Made by a program: the position numbers and the translations under genes. A DNA stretch of 6,560 bases from Hyphomonadaceae bacterium. Lineage in GTDB: Bacteria; Pseudomonadota; Alphaproteobacteria; Caulobacterales; Aquidulcibacteraceae. This document shows, one piece after another, positions 5,905-6,560 of this stretch; within the stretch, counting starts at the first letter, position 1, and each line of letters begins with the position of its first letter. The notes below the pieces were generated by a model. The model had not been told where the DNA came from. It ran no database searches and saw only the letters and a program-made list of their open reading frames with translations. The stretch is taken from the NCBI GenBank assembly GCA_016791325.1, contig JAEUMU010000244.1, forward strand, positions 1-6,560. The letters run 5' to 3'.

Positions 5905-6560
5905 CTACGAGTGGTAAGCCGCCTCGCCGTGCGCGTTAATGTCGAGGCCTTCCTGCTCAGTTTCCTTCGAAACCCGCAGGCCAACCAGCTTCATCACCAC
6001 GAACACAATCGCCGTCGCCACCGCGACCCAGACAATGGAGACGCCCACCGCGACGGTTTGCGTGATGGTTTGGCCGACGAGATCGTAGGTTTGGCCTTCT
6101 TCAAGGCCCCATCCGGCAGTGCCGCCGAACTGCGGCGCCGTCAGCACGCCCGTGCCGATGGCGCCGATAATGCCCGCCACGCCGTGAATGCCAAACACAT
6201 CGTAGGCGTCGTCGTAATTGAGCATGCCTTTGATTCCGGCGCAGAACACCACGCAAATCGGCGAGGCGATCAGGCCGAGAATGATGGCGCCGATCGGACC
6301 GACGAAGCCGGCCGCCGGCGTGATGGCGACAAGGCCAGCGATGACCCCGGAGGCGAGGCCCAGGCCGCTCGCCTTGCCCTTAGTGATCCACTCGGTCAGG
6401 ATCCAGCTGAAGCCAGCTGCGGCGGTTGCCAGCAGTGTGTTGATGGTCGCCAAACCGGCCAGGCCGTTGGCGGCGCCGGCTGAACCGGCGTTAAAGCCGA
6501 ACCAGCCCACCCACAGCAGCGCCGCGCCGATATAGGTCAACACTAGAGAGTGCGGCGGCA
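5905..6560 (-). CDS. amtB: Ammonium transporter, Amt/AmtB family (C-terminal half, start outside window)
   Basis: Amt proteins are trimeric inner-membrane channels that take up ammonium and are gated by the PII protein GlnK. The frame continues past the right edge (codons for PPHSL precede the GTG at 6543), so this GTG is an internal valine and the 5' part is missing. About 217 residues are visible. Family signatures are LLWVGWFGFNAGSA (codons 6516-6475), WILTEW followed by GKASGLG, and GLVAITPAAGFVGPIGAI. DVFGIHGVAGIIGA follows, and its His (codon 6186-6184) corresponds to the second histidine of the twin-His pore pair. The first histidine lies outside the window. The cytosolic tail VGLRVSKETEQEGLDINAHG-EAAYHS retains the conserved GLD...HGEAAY region involved in PII regulation. 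A glnB/glnK gene upstream would be expected but cannot be seen. The gene is followed by three hairpins. Confidence 0.95.
   Translation of the reverse strand, partial: PPHSLVLTYIGAALLWVGWFGFNAGSAGAANGLAGLATINTLLATAAAGFSWILTEWITKGKASGLGLASGVIAGLVAITPAAGFVGPIGAIILGLIASPICVVFCAGIKGMLNYDDAYDVFGIHGVAGIIGAIGTGVLTAPQFGGTAGWGLEEGQTYDLVGQTITQTVAVGVSIVWVAVATAIVFVVMKLVGLRVSKETEQEGLDINAHGEAAYHS

Noticed and set aside
5637..6483. Plus-strand frames 5637-5939 and 5767-6483 covering the amt-ftsK gap
   Set aside because: They run through the hairpin array and antisense to amt, with no ribosome site or family signature.
6541..6543. GTG at 6543 as the true start of the ammonium transporter
   Set aside because: The frame stays open to the window edge and would omit the first half of the channel, including the first pore histidine, so this is an internal valine.

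Overview
The window is high-GC DNA with four confident protein genes and one possible gene fragment. It most likely comes from an alphaproteobacterium. This rests on the compact FtsK of about 830 residues, on the CpaE/TadZ signatures (a Walker A region reading GARGGVGASS, 'GMPKRPEIS', 'PHLWTPWVR') and on the neighbouring ammonium transporter and ftsK. A stalked or budding lineage (Caulobacterales or similar) is possible but cannot be fixed from this sequence.

Layout, left to right. Positions 3-113 (+) are an open frame entering from outside, possibly the tail of an upstream gene. Positions 135-818 (+) encode a five-helix membrane protein with a small cytosolic C-terminal domain, resembling MgtC/SapB or DUF4956 proteins. 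It meets the next gene tail to tail with only 3 bp between the stop codons. Positions 822-3110 (-) encode the most unusual protein here: a CpaE/TadZ-like receiver and ATPase module, followed by one transmembrane helix and C-terminal Sel1 repeats. Positions 3184-5676 (-) encode a complete FtsK chromosome translocase. Positions 5905-6560 (-) encode the C-terminal half of an Amt-family ammonium channel whose start lies outside the window.

The only sizeable gap, 5677-5904, holds three consecutive inverted repeats. Each is followed on the minus strand by a run of four T. They look like a stacked terminator region for the amt transcript, and they suggest that ftsK has its own promoter in the remaining ~100 bp. 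I could not identify that promoter with confidence. The 73-bp gap between ftsK and the CpaE-Sel1 gene contains a 6-bp-arm palindrome that may mark a regulatory site.

Functionally, ftsK and the CpaE-Sel1 gene run in the same direction and both act at specific cell positions: FtsK at the septum, and CpaE/TadZ relatives at the pole. The Sel1-bearing periplasmic tail recalls the architecture of polar organiser PodJ. A membrane-tethered, possibly polar, ATPase-like scaffold encoded beside the division translocase is the hypothesis most worth testing in this window. No tRNA, rRNA, CRISPR array or mobile element was seen.
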